From positions 1-42,525 of the forward strand of contig CAMWUL010000025.1 of assembly GCA_947177445.1 (NCBI GenBank): a stretch of DNA of 42,525 nt. The letters run 5' to 3'. The position numbers were made by a program, and so were the translations under genes. This DNA comes from an uncultured Lachnospiraceae bacterium (GTDB lineage Bacteria; Bacillota; Clostridia; Lachnospirales; Lachnospiraceae). The notes below the pieces were generated by a model that was given only the letters and a program-made list of their open reading frames with translations, searched no databases and was not told the origin of the DNA. Below are positions 33,707-42,525 of this stretch, piece by piece (the stretch's first letter is position 1; each line of letters opens with the position of its first letter).

Positions 33707-34450
33707 ATGGCAAACAAAAATCAGTGTGATCAGGAAGAACGGGATAAACGGATCGAAAAAGAGGAACATCAGGACGAGAGAATAGAAAAGACGGGCCAGG
33801 CTACGCTGGATGAAAGCGCCAGCCTGGACAATATTCATCTGCTCTCCATTATCGGAGAGATAGAAGGGCACGATAATCTCTCAAATAATTCCAAGACAAC
33901 GAAATATGAGCATATATTACCCAGTCTGGCCGCCATTGAGGACAGCAAGGATATCCAGGGAGTGCTTGTGCTTTTAAATACTATGGGAGGCGACGTGGAA
34001 GCAGGGCTGGCTATTGCGGAAATGATCGCATCTTTGAGCAAGCCGACAGTTTCCCTGGTTCTGGGGGGAAGCCATTCTATCGGAGTACCCATTGCCGTCA
34101 GCACGGATTATTCTTATATTGTGCCCACCGGTACCATGGTGATTCATCCGGTGCGGATGAGCGGAATGGTTATCGGGGTTCCGCAGACGTTTGATTATTT
34201 CAAGCTGATACAGGACCGGATCACCGGATTTGTGTGCAGCCATTGCAAGGCCAGCAAGGAGACGCTGGAGAGGCTGATGATGGAGACGGGAGTTCTGACC
34301 AAGGATGTGGGTACGATCCTGGTGGGGGAAGATGCGGTAAAATATGGGATCATCGATGAAGTGGGAGGAATAGATAAGGCTATCGCCAGACTTCATGAGA
34401 TGATTCAGAAGAAAGGGTCCAGGGAATCGGACCAACAGGAGTTTAGATGA
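33707..34450 (+). CDS. tepA: ClpP-class serine protease, TepA-like
   Basis: The protein has 247 residues. Residues 1-38 are charged and probably disordered. The rest is a ClpP/crotonase-like fold: LLNTMGGDVEAGLAIAEMI, nucleophile region GGSHSIGVPIA (Ser124) and MVIHPVR (His147), with VLTKDVGTILVGEDAVKYGIIDEVGG. B. subtilis TepA (YmfB) is the likely relative; it has the same place just before spoIIIE. It was linked to protein export and spore-protein degradation there. AGGAG lies 5 bases before the ATG. The 136 bases before the gene hold only a CCGGATCCGG palindrome. Confidence 0.85.
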   Translation: MANKNQCDQEERDKRIEKEEHQDERIEKTGQATLDESASLDNIHLLSIIGEIEGHDNLSNNSKTTKYEHILPSLAAIEDSKDIQGVLVLLNTMGGDVEAGLAIAEMIASLSKPTVSLVLGGSHSIGVPIAVSTDYSYIVPTGTMVIHPVRMSGMVIGVPQTFDYFKLIQDRITGFVCSHCKASKETLERLMMETGVLTKDVGTILVGEDAVKYGIIDEVGGIDKAIARLHEMIQKKGSRESDQQEFR

Positions 34451-34456
34451 TTTGTG

Positions 34457-34485
34457 ATGACAAGCGGCTTTAAAAATGGTATACT
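34457..34485 (+). promoter_or_regulatory. Sigma-A promoter of ftsK/spoIIIE
   Basis: ATGACA (34457-34462) and TATACT (34480-34485) are 17 bases apart, directly after the tepA stop. Confidence 0.65.
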
Positions 34486-34527
34486 TTTTATTGCACTGGT
34501 CAGAAGAGATGAGAGAGGTATGATGAG

Positions 34528-37401
34528 ATGGCGGGTTCTGCTGGCAAAAAGACATCATCTTCTAATAGAAGAAATACCGGAACAAGGTCCGGAAGCACAA
34601 AAAAGAAAACAACAAAGGCTCAGACAGGGCAGGACAGTGTTTTGTTTCATGAAATCGGCCTGATTATTCTGTTTGTGGCTATGGTTATACTGTTCTGCTG
34701 TAATTTTGGCATCATAGGTCCTGTGGGAGACGCCATAAGCGGTTTTTTATTCGGCGTGCTGGGACTGACTGCATATGCGGCCCCTGTTCTATTGTTTTTA
34801 GCGGCGGCTTTCTGGTTTGCCAATGAGGGAAACCCCAACGCGGTGAGAAAGCTTTCGGCCGGGATCGTATTGTTCGTAATGCTGGGGGTTATGGCCGATC
34901 TGATAACCGGAAGCACGGAGGCCTCGGGCGGCTACAGTCTTTCAGCTATCTATGAGGCCTGCCGGGACTTTAAGGCGGGAGGCGGGATCATTGCCGGCAG
35001 TATCCGCTATTTTCTGCAGCATTATCTGGAGACTATAGGAACGGTGCTGGTGGTGCTTTTATGTTCTGTGGTGAGTCTGATACTCCTGACGGAAAAGTCT
35101 CTTCTGGAAAGCGTCCGGAGGGGCGGAAGCCGTATGCGGGAGCTGTCCCGGGAGGATGCGGAGCGCCGCAGAGAATATGTCAGGGCCAGACGGGAGGAGC
35201 AGGAGGCTTCGCGGAGCAGGCGGGAAGAGGATCGAAGGCTTCGCGAGGAAGAGCGCAGGCAGCGTGAGGAGGAGCGCAGGCTTCGGGCAGAGGAGAAGGA
35301 AAATGAACGGATTCTGCGGATGGAGAAGAAGGTGTCGGGGGTCATGCTGGACACCTCTCTGGCAAGGCGTGATGACGCCCGGCGCAGAGATGATATCCAC
35401 GAGATTACACTTGACGAGGAATTTCAGGAAGCGCTGCCGGAGGAGTATCCGGAGCTGGAGGAGGCCGTTCCAACTCCTGACTTTGACAGAATACAGATTC
35501 GGAGCATGCATCAGGTGACACTGCAGGAGGTTCCCGGTCAGGACGGAGAATTTTTGGAGGAATACCCGCAGGAGGATTATGTTCCGGAGGAGTATCCGGG
35601 GCAGGAGGATTTTGCAGAATGGGAGGGGTATCCCGGTCAGGGCGGAGAGACCGCGGCGGTTCGGGAAGAGCCTCCGGAGCCGGAAAGCAGGGCAGAAGTT
35701 CCTTCTGTGGAGGAGCTTGCGGGCCAGTCGATCCGTATACATAAAGAAGAGATTGTGGAGAAAGCCGGATCCGAGGCGGAGACGGGGAACGGGCCGGGAG
35801 GCGCAGGCACAGGAAATAGGCCTGAAGCTTTCGCAGGTCAGGCACAGCAGCCGAAAGCGCAGGAGACTAAAGTGCAGGAGTCTAAAGCGCAGGAGCTTAA
35901 AGTGCAGGAGCCGGAACAGAAGAAAGTGCCTCCGCAGTATCAGTTTCCTCCCATTAAGCTCCTTCAGAAGGGAGATCCTGTCTCCGGTGATTCCACCAGG
36001 GAGCTGAAGGAGACGGCCATGCGTCTTCAGCAGACACTGAGTACCTTTGGGGTGAAGGTCACTATCACGGACATCAGCCAGGGTCCCAGCGTTACACGAT
36101 ATGAGCTGCAGCCGGAGCAGGGGGTAAAGGTATCCAAGATCGTGGGGCTGGCGGACGATATCAAGCTGAATCTGGCGGCTACGGATATCCGAATCGAAGC
36201 GCCGATACCCGGCAAGGCAGCTATCGGCATCGAGGTGCCTAACAAGGAAAACAGACCGGTGGCGCTGAGGGATCTGCTGGAGAGCCGGGAATTTGCGGAG
36301 TTTCCGTCCAACATTGCTTTTGCTGTGGGAAAGGATATCGCCGGCAAGGTAGTGGTGGCCGATATTGCCAAAATGCCTCATATGCTGATTGCCGGTGCCA
36401 CGGGCTCCGGAAAATCAGTGTGTATCAATACGCTGATTATGAGTATTCTCTATAAGGCGCGTCCGGAGGATGTAAAATTGATCATGATAGATCCCAAGGT
36501 GGTGGAGCTGAGTGTATACAACGGTATCCCTCACCTGCTGGTTCCGGTGGTCACCGATCCTAAAAAGGCGTCGGCGGCGCTGCACTGGGGAGTCACGGAG
36601 ATGGAAGACCGCTATAAGAAATTTGCGGATTTCAATGTGAGGGATTTGAAGGGGTATAATAAAAAGCTGGATTCCATGCGGGAGGGCGGAGATGAGACGG
36701 CTCCGGCCAGGCTGCCCCAGATCGTTATCATTGTGGACGAGCTGGCGGATCTGATGATGGTCTGCCCCGGGGAGGTGGAGGAATCCATCTGCCGGCTGGC
36801 TCAGCTGGCCAGAGCAGCGGGAATTCATCTGATCATTGCCACACAGAGGCCCAGTGTGGATGTAATCACAGGCCTGATCAAGGCCAATATGCCCAGCCGG
36901 GCGGCGTTTTCCGTGTCCAGCGGTGTGGATTCCCGCACGATTCTGGATATGAACGGCGCCGAGAAGCTTTTGGGGAAGGGAGACATGCTTTTCTATCCCC
37001 AGGGCTATTCCAAGCCGGCCCGTATTCAGGGCGCCTTCGTATCCGACAAGGAGGTGTCGGATGTGGTGGATTTCCTGAAGAATCAGGCGCTGGGCAATAC
37101 ATATGCGGAGGATATCGAAGAAAAGATCAAAAGCATGGGTTCGTCCTCAGGCGGCGGACTGGAAGGCGCGGAATCGGAGCTGGATGAATTGTTTGAGAAG
37201 GCAGGCCGGTTCATCATTGAAAAGGATAAGGCATCTATCGGTATGCTGCAAAGGGCGCTGAAAATCGGCTTCAACCGGGCGGCCAGGATTATGGACCAGC
37301 TTTGTGAGTATGGCGTGGTGGGCGAGGAGGAAGGCACCAAGCCCAGAAAGATATTGATGGGACCGGAGCAGTTTGAACAGCTTATAGAGGAATCCCTGTA
37401 A
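34528..37401 (+). CDS. spoIIIE: FtsK/SpoIIIE-family DNA translocase
   Basis: This membrane-anchored hexameric motor pumps DNA at the septum during division or sporulation. The protein has 957 residues. Residues 1-40 are basic; four membrane helices span about 42-190. A long Arg/Glu coiled region ([18 protein letters not shown]) and an acidic Pro/Gln linker follow. The motor domain (about 480-870) has Walker A GATGSGKS at 623-630 and Walker B IIVDE near 737; the gamma domain ends the protein ([20 protein letters not shown]). The ATG has AGAGG 9 bases upstream. SpoIIIE rather than FtsK is suggested only by the tepA neighbour. Confidence 0.95.
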   Translation: MAGSAGKKTSSSNRRNTGTRSGSTKKKTTKAQTGQDSVLFHEIGLIILFVAMVILFCCNFGIIGPVGDAISGFLFGVLGLTAYAAPVLLFLAAAFWFANEGNPNAVRKLSAGIVLFVMLGVMADLITGSTEASGGYSLSAIYEACRDFKAGGGIIAGSIRYFLQHYLETIGTVLVVLLCSVVSLILLTEKSLLESVRRGGSRMRELSREDAERRREYVRARREEQEASRSRREEDRRLREEERRQREEERRLRAEEKENERILRMEKKVSGVMLDTSLARRDDARRRDDIHEITLDEEFQEALPEEYPELEEAVPTPDFDRIQIRSMHQVTLQEVPGQDGEFLEEYPQEDYVPEEYPGQEDFAEWEGYPGQGGETAAVREEPPEPESRAEVPSVEELAGQSIRIHKEEIVEKAGSEAETGNGPGGAGTGNRPEAFAGQAQQPKAQETKVQESKAQELKVQEPEQKKVPPQYQFPPIKLLQKGDPVSGDSTRELKETAMRLQQTLSTFGVKVTITDISQGPSVTRYELQPEQGVKVSKIVGLADDIKLNLAATDIRIEAPIPGKAAIGIEVPNKENRPVALRDLLESREFAEFPSNIAFAVGKDIAGKVVVADIAKMPHMLIAGATGSGKSVCINTLIMSILYKARPEDVKLIMIDPKVVELSVYNGIPHLLVPVVTDPKKASAALHWGVTEMEDRYKKFADFNVRDLKGYNKKLDSMREGGDETAPARLPQIVIIVDELADLMMVCPGEVEESICRLAQLARAAGIHLIIATQRPSVDVITGLIKANMPSRAAFSVSSGVDSRTILDMNGAEKLLGKGDMLFYPQGYSKPARIQGAFVSDKEVSDVVDFLKNQALGNTYAEDIEEKIKSMGSSSGGGLEGAESELDELFEKAGRFIIEKDKASIGMLQRALKIGFNRAARIMDQLCEYGVVGEEEGTKPRKILMGPEQFEQLIEESL
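35854..35913 (+). repeat. Four 15-base repeats in the FtsK/SpoIIIE linker
   Basis: The units encode [15 protein letters not shown] and KVQEP. They lie in the disordered linker before the motor, a place where length variation is tolerated. Confidence 0.8.
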
Positions 37402-37436
37402 TTACATTAGCTCAGTGAAGAAAGGAAATCTGGAGA

Positions 37437-39107
37437 GTGAAGACAGATATTGAAATCGCACAGGAGACATCGTTGGAGCCTATTACCCGGGTGGCAGAAG
37501 GCCTCGGTATGACCCAGGAGGATCTGGAGCTTTACGGGAAGTATAAGGCCAAGCTTACCGACGAATATCTGGCCGGCCTGGAGGAACGTCCGGACGGCCG
37601 GCTGATTCTGGTGACAGCCATCAATCCCACTCCGGCGGGAGAGGGGAAGACTACCGTTACCATAGGACTGGGCCAGGCCTTTGGAAAAATGGGGAAGAAG
37701 GCGGTAATTGCTCTGCGGGAGCCGTCCCTGGGTCCATGCTTTGGAATCAAAGGGGGCGCTGCTGGGGGCGGATATTCCCAGGTGGTGCCCATGGAAGAAT
37801 TGAATCTGCATTTTACAGGAGATTTTCATGCGGTTACCGCAGCCAATAACCTGCTGGCGGCTCTTTTGGACAATCATATTCAACAGGGAAACCAGCTGCA
37901 GATTGACACCAGGCAGGTGGTCTGGAAGAGATGTGTGGATATGAATGAGCGGGTGCTGCGGAATGTGGTGGTGGGCCTGGGAAACAAAATGGACGGAGTG
38001 GTGCGGGAGGATCATTTTGTCATTACTGTTGCCAGCGAGATTATGGCGATACTTTGTCTGGCGGAGAATATGAAGGATCTGAAGGAAAGGCTGTCCCGGA
38101 TCATAGTGGCATACAATTATGCGGGCAGGCCGGTGACGGCAGGAGAGCTTCAGGCGGTGGGGGCTATGGCGGCGCTGCTGAAGGATGCGCTGAAGCCCAA
38201 TCTGGTTCAGACCCTGGAGCATACGCCGGCGCTGGTTCACGGAGGGCCTTTTGCCAATATTGCTCACGGCTGTAACTCCGTCCGGGCTACCAGGGCAGCG
38301 CTGAAGATGGCGGATTACTGCATTACGGAGGCGGGCTTTGGCGCCGATCTGGGAGCAGAGAAATTTTTCGATATCAAGTGTCGTATGTCGGGGCTGAAAC
38401 CGGACGCGGTGGTACTGGTAGCCACCGTGAGGGCATTAAAATACAACGGCGGAGTGGCGAAGGCCGATTTGGTGCGGGAGGATCTGGAAGCGCTGAGCCG
38501 GGGCATTGCCAATCTGGAAAAGCATATTGAGAATCTGCAGGAATACAGAGTTCCTGTGGTGGTGGCCCTCAATGCCTTCGTGACGGATACGGATGCCGAG
38601 ACGGCTTTTGTCAGGGAGTTTTGTCAGGCCAGAAACTGCGGCTTTGCCCTGGCCCGGGTATGGGAGAAGGGCGGAGAAGGAGGAATCGAGCTGGCGCAGA
38701 AGGTGCTGGAGACGCTGGCCGAAAAGGAAAGCAGGTTCCGGGTGCTCTATGAAGACGAGCTTTCGCTGGAGGAAAAGATTCGCACTGTGGCCGGCAGGAT
38801 ATACGGTGCAGATGGAGTCAAGTTTGCGCCCGCAGCCCAAAAGCAGCTTCAGAAGCTGACGGAGCTGGGCTTCGGAAGTCTTCCTGTATGTATGGCAAAG
38901 AATCAGTACTCACTTTCCGATGACCCGAAGCGGTTGGGGAGACCCAGGGGATTCGAAGTAAATGTCAGGGAAGTTTATGTATCTGCGGGAGCGGGATTCG
39001 TGGTGGCTCTGACAGGGGATGTGGTGACGATGCCCGGTCTGCCCAAGGAGCCTGCCGCCCACAGGATCGACGTGGATGAAGACGGGATTATCAAGGGTCT
39101 GTTTTAA
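37437..39107 (+). CDS. fhs: Formate-tetrahydrofolate ligase
   Basis: It joins formate to tetrahydrofolate with ATP, giving 10-formyl-THF for purines or for the methyl branch of the Wood-Ljungdahl pathway. The protein has 556 residues, the normal length. The P-loop is [10 protein letters not shown] (64-73); other typical parts are [22 protein letters not shown] (split over residues 93-114), [24 protein letters not shown] and [19 protein letters not shown]. It starts with GTG; AAAGGA and GGAGA precede it. It follows the translocase by 35 bases without a promoter. Confidence 0.97.
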   Translation: MKTDIEIAQETSLEPITRVAEGLGMTQEDLELYGKYKAKLTDEYLAGLEERPDGRLILVTAINPTPAGEGKTTVTIGLGQAFGKMGKKAVIALREPSLGPCFGIKGGAAGGGYSQVVPMEELNLHFTGDFHAVTAANNLLAALLDNHIQQGNQLQIDTRQVVWKRCVDMNERVLRNVVVGLGNKMDGVVREDHFVITVASEIMAILCLAENMKDLKERLSRIIVAYNYAGRPVTAGELQAVGAMAALLKDALKPNLVQTLEHTPALVHGGPFANIAHGCNSVRATRAALKMADYCITEAGFGADLGAEKFFDIKCRMSGLKPDAVVLVATVRALKYNGGVAKADLVREDLEALSRGIANLEKHIENLQEYRVPVVVALNAFVTDTDAETAFVREFCQARNCGFALARVWEKGGEGGIELAQKVLETLAEKESRFRVLYEDELSLEEKIRTVAGRIYGADGVKFAPAAQKQLQKLTELGFGSLPVCMAKNQYSLSDDPKRLGRPRGFEVNVREVYVSAGAGFVVALTGDVVTMPGLPKEPAAHRIDVDEDGIIKGLF

Positions 39108-39124
39108 CAAATAGAGGTATATGC

Positions 39125-40639
39125 ATGAAGTGTCCCAACTGCGGAGAGGAAATGGCGGAAGGAAGCCTGTACTGCGAGCATTGCGGCGAAGATATCCATA
39201 TTGTGCCTGATTTTGAACCCGAACTGGAAAAAAGCATCGCGAAAACCATGGAGCTGGCGATCAGTGAAATACTGGAGGAACTGGGACGAAAGGATCCTTT
39301 CGCCCCGGAAGAGAATGACCCGTCGGAGGAAGAGGATCCATCGGATTCAGGGAGTGACAACGCTGACGGCGGAAGCGGGAAGCTTTCCTTTCAGGAGCGG
39401 CTTCTGTGGAAATTCCTTTCCGGATTGCTTTTTGCGGTGATCATAGGGGCCGTCTTTATGGGGGTCTGGGCGTACCAGTATCATTCTGTGGAATATCAGA
39501 CAGCCAGGGCCGTCCAGTGTGTTTCCGAAGGAAATTATGACAGGGCGATTGCCTGCTACAATCGGGCCATTGAGCTGGACCGGGAGGATATTGAGCTGCT
39601 GTTCAGTCTGGCAGAGGTTTATTTTCTCAAGAATAATAAAATTGAATATGAATATCTGCTGCGGGAGATCGTAAAAAATGAAGGTGCCACTCTGGAGCAG
39701 CTGGATCGGGCATATGGCAAGCTGATTGCCATCTACCGTGCCAGAGGGGATTACCAGACTATCAACGATCTGCTGCAGGCCAGTCAGGATCAGGAGCTGA
39801 TTGCCACATATCGAAATTATATTGCACAGGCGCCGGAGTTCAGCCTGACGGAAGGATATTATACAGGTATTCAACCATTAAAGCTTACGGCGTCCGGCTC
39901 CGGAAAGGTATATTATACGCTGGACGGAAGCGATCCGGACGCAGACTCCACACCTTATACCACTCCGATCCTCCTGGAGGATGGAGATTATCTGGTGAAG
40001 GCCGTCTTTATCAATGACAATGGGGTTCCCAGTGAGATCGTTTCCAAGGAATATCATGTTGAGAATGATGAGATTCCGGCACCGGAGATCAGTGCGGTCA
40101 GCGGCGAGTATGAATTTCCCATATCCATAGAGGTACTTGATGATAATGATGAGGTCTATTACACTACGGACGGCAGTGATCCGACATATTCTTCTTCCAT
40201 ATATTCAGGTCCCATTCCCATGCCTCTGGGGAAGACGGTTTTCAAATTTGCAAAGATAGAGGATGGGGTTGTGGGAGATATTGCAGAGAGGACCTATTAT
40301 CTGCAGCTGCATACGGAATATACGCCGGAACAGGCGGCGGCAGACGTGGCGGCATATGCCCTGGAAACCGGAAAGATCCTGGATACGGAGGGGCATTTTG
40401 ATGAATCCGGAGATATGTACAAGTATGTATATCAATATGTGACGCATATCAGGGATGCGGACGATTGTTATATTATAGCTGAGATCTATCAGGCGGCTGA
40501 CGGTACTCTTACCAGAACGGGCAATAATTATGCGGTAAACGTATACACAGGAGAGCGATTCCGGCTGCAGCGGGATGAGAGAGGCCGAACCAGTCTGGTT
40601 GAATTAGAAATAAGAGAGGATTCCCAGGAAGGGGAATAG
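39125..40639 (+). CDS. Zinc-ribbon, TPR and chitobiase-like repeat membrane protein
   Basis: The protein has 504 residues. An N-terminal zinc ribbon (CPNC, Cys3/Cys6; CEHC, Cys17/Cys20) and an acidic linker are followed by one membrane helix (about 95-117). Outside lie a TPR-like stretch (124-215: EGNYDRAIACYNRAIELDRE) and two chitobiase/Fn3-associated repeats (240-312 and 318-395, each with YYTLDGSDP or YYTTDGSDP), then an alpha/beta end domain (400-490). The architecture suggests a protein with an internal sensor and an external binding part; function is unknown. It lies 17 bases after fhs and 11 before nfnA, so one transcript is likely. Confidence 0.85.
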   Translation: MKCPNCGEEMAEGSLYCEHCGEDIHIVPDFEPELEKSIAKTMELAISEILEELGRKDPFAPEENDPSEEEDPSDSGSDNADGGSGKLSFQERLLWKFLSGLLFAVIIGAVFMGVWAYQYHSVEYQTARAVQCVSEGNYDRAIACYNRAIELDREDIELLFSLAEVYFLKNNKIEYEYLLREIVKNEGATLEQLDRAYGKLIAIYRARGDYQTINDLLQASQDQELIATYRNYIAQAPEFSLTEGYYTGIQPLKLTASGSGKVYYTLDGSDPDADSTPYTTPILLEDGDYLVKAVFINDNGVPSEIVSKEYHVENDEIPAPEISAVSGEYEFPISIEVLDDNDEVYYTTDGSDPTYSSSIYSGPIPMPLGKTVFKFAKIEDGVVGDIAERTYYLQLHTEYTPEQAAADVAAYALETGKILDTEGHFDESGDMYKYVYQYVTHIRDADDCYIIAEIYQAADGTLTRTGNNYAVNVYTGERFRLQRDERGRTSLVELEIREDSQEGE

Positions 40640-40650
40640 AGAGGTGAAGC

Positions 40651-41526
40651 ATGTATAAAATTTTAAAGAAAAAGGAATTAACCACAAATATTTATCTGAT
40701 GGATGTGGAAGCCCCCAGGACTGCCAGATCCTGCCAGCCGGGGCAGTTTGTAATTGTGAGGATGGACAGAGAGGGAGAGCGCATTCCTCTGACGATCTGT
40801 GACTATGACCGGGAGAAGGGAACCGTCACCATTGTGTTTCAGAGCGTGGGCGCAGGCACCGTCATGATGGCAGGCCTGCAGGAGGGGGATTCCTTCCAGG
40901 ATTTTGTGGGTCCTCTGGGCTGTCCCTCCGAATTGACAAAGGAGCCTCTGGAGGATTTGAGAAAGAAAAAAATACTGTTTGTGGCAGGCGGAGTAGGTGC
41001 CGCGCCGGTATATCCCCAGGTGAAATGGCTTCATGAAAACGCAGTGTCGGCAGACGTGATCGTGGGAAGCAAGACGAAGGAGCTGCTGATTCTGGAAAAG
41101 GAAATGGAAGCGGTGGCCGGAAATCTGTATATTACCACGGATGACGGTTCTTACGGCAGAAGCGGCATGGTTACGCAGACCATCAAGGATCTTGTGGCTG
41201 AGGGAAAACAATATGATATCTGTATTGCCATAGGTCCTATGATCATGATGAAATTTGTATGCCTGCTTACAAAGGAGCTGGGGATTCCCACCGTGGTAAG
41301 CCTGAATCCCATCATGGTGGACGGCACTGGTATGTGCGGAGCCTGCCGGGTGACAGTGGACGGCAAGGTGAAATTTGCCTGTGTGGACGGTCCTGAATTT
41401 GACGGCCATGCAGTAAATTTCGACGAAGCAATGCGCCGCCAGCAGATTTACAAGACTCAGGAGGGCAGGGCCATGCTGAAGCTGGAGGAGGGCGACACCC
41501 ATCACGGCGGCTGCGGCAATTGCTGA
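40651..41526 (+). CDS. nfnA: NfnA-like ferredoxin-NADP reductase subunit alpha
   Basis: This is the small subunit of the electron-bifurcating transhydrogenase that couples NADH and ferredoxin to NADPH. The protein has 291 residues: an FAD-binding barrel (PGQFVIVRMD, RIPLTICDYD), an NAD-binding region (LFVAGGVGAAPVYP) and a [2Fe-2S] site (MCGACRV, Cys229/Cys232, with Cys244). A His/Cys tail (HHGGCGNC) is added. It was once named after dihydroorotate dehydrogenase electron-transfer subunits, but the next gene is NfnB/GltD-like, which settles the assignment. Confidence 0.92.
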   Translation: MYKILKKKELTTNIYLMDVEAPRTARSCQPGQFVIVRMDREGERIPLTICDYDREKGTVTIVFQSVGAGTVMMAGLQEGDSFQDFVGPLGCPSELTKEPLEDLRKKKILFVAGGVGAAPVYPQVKWLHENAVSADVIVGSKTKELLILEKEMEAVAGNLYITTDDGSYGRSGMVTQTIKDLVAEGKQYDICIAIGPMIMMKFVCLLTKELGIPTVVSLNPIMVDGTGMCGACRVTVDGKVKFACVDGPEFDGHAVNFDEAMRRQQIYKTQEGRAMLKLEEGDTHHGGCGNC

Positions 41527-41617
41527 AGGGTCTGATATGATGCGGGCCTTAAAAGAGAGCGATAACAGGAAAAACAGGGACGATCAGTAAAAACAACATT
41601 ATAGAGAGGTTTGGTAG

Positions 41618-42525
<908 letters not shown>

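Noticed and set aside
34454..34663. 69-residue frame between tepA and the translocase
   Set aside because: It covers the promoter and the translocase N-terminus in another frame, without a ribosome site.

Overview
The window looks like a chromosomal segment from an anaerobic Clostridia bacterium, most likely a gut member of the Lachnospiraceae. Evidence for this: strong AGGAGG-type ribosome binding sites with some TTG/GTG starts, a T-box leader on leuS, intrinsic terminators, a Rex redox repressor, formate-tetrahydrofolate ligase, an NfnA/NfnB-type transhydrogenase, a Re-citrate-synthase-like enzyme with an IDH1-type isocitrate dehydrogenase, a SpoIIIE/FtsK translocase next to a TepA-like protease, and a class B sortase with a TPKTG surface protein. 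I see no rRNA, tRNA, CRISPR array, prophage or intact insertion sequence. Family names come from motif recognition by eye; no database search was run.

Layout. 1-2.45 kb is a scrambled accessory stretch. It holds a truncated gene end, remnants with CxC motifs, an AT-rich Uma2-family gene, an XRE regulator and a decayed second copy of the Uma2 3' end. 2.44-5.4 kb carries leuS behind a sigma-A promoter and a leucine T-box riboswitch. 5.4-6.9 kb (minus strand) holds two unrecognised proteins and a cysteine-rich high-cysteine (HCB-like) protein with a possible sporulation-type promoter. 7.0-15.1 kb is a surface locus: a class B sortase, a 1502-residue BspA-type leucine-rich-repeat protein with a TPKTG sorting signal, and a second leucine-rich-repeat protein with a membrane tail but no visible sorting motif. 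15.1-17.9 kb has an AAA-ATPase-like/PD-(D/E)XK protein and an intracellular subtilisin.

17.9-25.2 kb is metabolic: an iron-sulfur aldo/keto reductase behind a MerR-type promoter; an operon of Re-citrate synthase-like enzyme, GntR regulator and NADP-isocitrate dehydrogenase (acetyl-CoA plus oxaloacetate towards 2-oxoglutarate, aconitase not in the window); and an AraC regulator divergent from a GH27 alpha-galactosidase. 25.2-28.7 kb groups NAD(H) functions: Rex, a coiled-coil protein, the NAD(P)H-hydrate repair enzyme and a MazF-type toxin with no adjacent antitoxin. 28.7-42.5 kb is a long, mostly plus-strand housekeeping run: CNNM/CorC-like membrane protein, YebC, a polyprenyl-phosphate glycosyltransferase with a membrane partner, TepA-like protease, FtsK/SpoIIIE, formate-THF ligase, a zinc-ribbon/TPR surface-facing protein, and NfnA/NfnB, the last cut by the window end.

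The observations I rate highest are the citrate/isocitrate operon with a GntR-like dyad over its promoter, the sortase/LRR locus, the duplicated Uma2 tail that now lends its stop codon to the leuS promoter, and the cysteine-rich protein with a possible sigma-K promoter. I did not find a clearly new multi-gene system that I could defend from sequence alone.
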